A stretch of 19,004 nt of DNA from Spirogloea muscicola. Taxonomy: Eukaryota > Streptophyta > Zygnematophyceae > Spirogloeales > Spirogloeaceae. Position numbers and translations under genes: made by a program. Below are positions 16,727 through 19,004 of this stretch, one piece after another. The notes below the pieces were generated by a model. That model saw only the letters and a program-made list of their open reading frames with translations, had not been told where the DNA came from and ran no database searches. Each line of letters begins with the position of its first letter. Positions within the stretch are counted from its first letter, which is position 1. Location of the stretch: assembly GCA_009602725.1 (NCBI GenBank), contig WELB01000021.1, positions 1,090,097 through 1,109,100 of the forward strand, read 5' to 3'.

Positions 16727-18847
16727 TTAAGTAGTGTAGGCATTGAGCTTGGTGATTCGTGTGGCCCAGTTGGTGTAGAACTCTCGAGGGCCACTGGAGA
16801 TGTACTCGTTTGCAAAATACAAGTTGCCAAGGCCATCAGTTGCCGCACCGGCGTACTCGCCAAAGCGGCCCACGAGGTCGGTATTGGTATAAGCTGTGAA
16901 GCCGTCATATGGTGCGGAACCTGCAGCTGCTAGCCGGATGAGTGGCCTCTGTGGTTCACTGTTATTGCTGAGACGGTCCAAGTAGGTGTACGCAATGCTT
17001 GGGTAGTCTGCTGGGCCCGAGAAGGTGAATGCGATAGCCGCGCGCTCATCATTCACAGCAATGGCTCCAAAGTAGCAGTCCACCCCAGGCATGCCAAGTG
17101 CTCCCTGCAGAATGATACTGAATGCAGCTTAGCCCGAGGAACAAGTCAAAAGGTGAGGTCAATAGTTCGGAGGAACTGAGGATAAGGGCAGGAGTAGAGA
17201 TTTCAGTATCTTGATGGACGAACAACTTAATTTACTAATGGAAAGACTGCTTACACTGTCACTTGGTCTGCAGAATTCAACGAGTTACACTAGAAGTGGT
17301 GTAGCAATTCAGCATAGTAAGTTGTACACTAAGGGCTAGGGATTGCTCTTCATCCAGATACAGGTCTAGCAGTCCAAGATGTGCTACAGAGGAGATTACG
17401 GTTGCTATTACTGGAGTGCAATAGGTAGATGTTTACTTACCAGCCACAGCTCAAGCAACTTGAGCTGCAGCCAGTCTCAGGGTGGCTGGCCCTCACCTGG
17501 CTGATGACAGAAACACTGAAAGTTTTGTTGACGAACTGCGGCTGCAGAACAAAGTACTGCACAACTGCGCCACTGGTGGCTGCAGAGTTGATTGCAACCC
17601 ACAGCGCGCCCTGGGCAGCAACCGCGCTCTGCACCCTGCGGCATGAAAGAGGGGGAGAGAGGTGAGGGGGCGTAGTGGGGAGGGCATCATGTGATTCAGA
17701 TCAGCAGGGTTCACGAGGGGTTTGCATTCGCAAGTCAGGGCACTTTGCTCTGGCATTTTGCTCTGGCAGAGGTAAGATTGTTAATGAAGGTGGCCTTATA
17801 ACCACATGTGCTTGCAGATTCATTACTGAGGAGCCAATTACAAGGACACGAGCTACTACTACAGGATCTTAGAGTCACGCTCAAAAGACAAAAATCTGTT
17901 GCCACTTTGACCAGCTGTTCAAGGACACTGCCAGCTTTAACGCGCAATCTAGATTACAAGGAGTGCAGGAGTGAAGTGGGGGGAGCTCAGAGGCGAGACA
18001 GACATCAGTGTGTCTCTTCAGTCACACAAACCTTCACTGGACCTGCTAACCAGATGTCTTCTGAAACAAGAAAGGTATTTGGCTACGATGAAGAAGCAGG
18101 ACTGAGGGTAAGAGTCAGGGTTTGCCTGTCATCGAGCAGGCTGATCTTGGGGGTGACTCCAGGAAAGCCGTAGGACGTGCCCGTCGGCGTTGGTCCTGAT
18201 GGCTGGGTGGCCGGCGAGGGCGGCGCAAATGGCGCCACGGGCACCAGCACATATGTGATGAGAAGCCGCGGAGTAGTGGCACCATATAGTGCTCGCGTGT
18301 TGGACACTGCGACAACGGCGAGCATGGCGCCACCGACGCCCACCGGGTCGTACACAGCCACAAAGTACTGCACAATGAGGGTGCACCATTCGCTGGTCGT
18401 TATTGTCATGTCAGCTTAGCAGCAGGTGATGTACATCTGTCAATGTGCTTACCTTTATACTTGGCCACTCAGGCCCTCCATCACTCAAAACAAACAACAT
18501 TCATATCATCATGGAGCAAAGGGCGACAGCGATGGCCGACTTGCCAAGCTTCTGTCAGAAACAAAGGCGGGTGCTTTGCTGGAAAGACCTGCGTTCCAAA
18601 GTAGTAGTCGTCGTAGTACTGGCCGCGCAGAGGCACTGTAGCCGGCACTAGAGAGTAGAAGGCGTATGCATCAGGTCCGACAACCAGTGGCCCACCACCC
18701 GGGCCCTGGCCAATGAGCGTCGCGGTAAGAGTGGCGTTGCCGGAGGATAGATTGTTCTTGGGAAGGCAGTAGATGAGCGCGGTGTTGAAGTAGCTGCCAT
18801 TGGACGTGATCTCATTCATGGCAAAGAAGATGCCATTATGGTCGTAC
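16727..18847 (-). CDS. Unrecognised, probably secreted, beta-propeller-like protein; 5' partial, at least four exons
   Basis: Exons in transcript order: 18847-18589, 18367-18126, 17635-17497 and 17104-16727 (stop TAA), giving at least 338 residues with matched phases. Blocks include DHNGIFFAMNEITSNGSYF, YFVAVYDPVGVGGAML, ALWVAINSAATSGAVVQYF, CYFGAIAVNDERAAIAF, FSGPADYPSIAYTYLD, RFGEYAGAATDGLGNLYFA and NWATRI near the end. Alternating short beta-strand-like segments, many Gly/Asn/Ser, several N-x-S/T sites and phrases such as 'GxYAGAATDGLGNLYFANEY' resemble extracellular propeller or lectin-like proteins of bacteria and algae. I cannot name a family. The 5' end with any signal peptide lies beyond the right edge. 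One intron has a GC donor, and one donor (GTCTTT) is weak. Confidence 0.65.
17636..18125 (-). other. GC-AG intron of the propeller-like gene
   Basis: The exon ends ISLLDD plus AG, the intron starts GCAAAC, and the acceptor CATGCCGCAG is followed by GGTGCAG. Two plus one bases give Arg and continue VQSAVAAQGALWVA. The 490-bp intron otherwise has no open frame that joins in phase. Confidence 0.65.
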
Positions 18848-19004
18848 CTAGAAATGCAGCATAATGGCAGATCAATTGCATGCGGGGGGGGGGGCCAACG
18901 TAACTGGAGAAAGAGCAAGAGGACAAGAAAGTAGGGGACTGGGGTTTGAGCAAGAACGCAAAGGGATAGAGGGATGGGGGTCAAACAGGGGGGGGGGCAG
19001 GGGC
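18848..19004 (-). other. Intron or upstream part of the propeller-like gene at the window edge
   Basis: The acceptor TGCATTTCTAG at 18848-18858 marks an intron entering from the right. It contains a G run at about 18885-18893 and a second at about 18989-18997. No coding block is visible before the edge. Confidence 0.5.

Overview
The window is nuclear DNA from a eukaryote, most likely a GC-rich green alga (Chlorophyta, perhaps a trebouxiophyte). No single base proves this. The case rests on intron-dense protein genes, plant-type degenerate TTTAGGG arrays, a receptor kinase that follows land-plant ETR1 almost exon by exon, a PC-esterase of the plant TBL type, alanine and glycine homopolymer tracts, and pyrimidine-rich introns. 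Three N bases, two of them inside a poly-C or triplet run, show this is a draft assembly. I see no rRNA, tRNA, CRISPR or bacterial operon structure.

Layout, left to right. (1) 17-2859, + strand: six-exon PC-esterase / TBL-like protein, possibly cut at its 5' end. (2) 2860-4368: intergenic, with tandem repeats. (3) 4369-6700, + strand: nine-exon J-domain (DnaJ-type) co-chaperone with a conserved-looking C-terminal region. Its second intron holds an interstitial telomere-like array. (4) 7062-11429, - strand, convergent with gene 3: ten-exon ethylene-receptor-like hybrid histidine kinase. The phospho-acceptor His is Gln, the receiver domain is intact, and the N-terminal sensor appears reduced or cut. 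(5) 11958-12952, - strand: remains of a non-LTR-retrotransposon-like C-terminus (zinc knuckle plus PD-(D/E)XK-like nuclease), with the nuclease segment present twice. (6) About 13.0-16.2 kb: an AT-richer accessory island with two adjacent long imperfect palindromes (14559-15104 and 15470-16137), two copies of one intron in different exon settings, and fragments of an unrecognised spliced gene. (7) 16727-18847, - strand: at least four exons of an unrecognised secreted or beta-propeller-like protein that runs off the right edge.

I checked every splice junction in the four main genes by reading phase across the boundary. All 25 introns are phase-consistent, and four use a GC donor instead of GT. 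The four genes show no common pathway and look like ordinary neighbours. The parts most worth a second look are the histidine-less ethylene-receptor-like kinase, the double-palindrome island, the mobile-looking intron pair, an intron-resident repeat family and the GC-AG intron excess.
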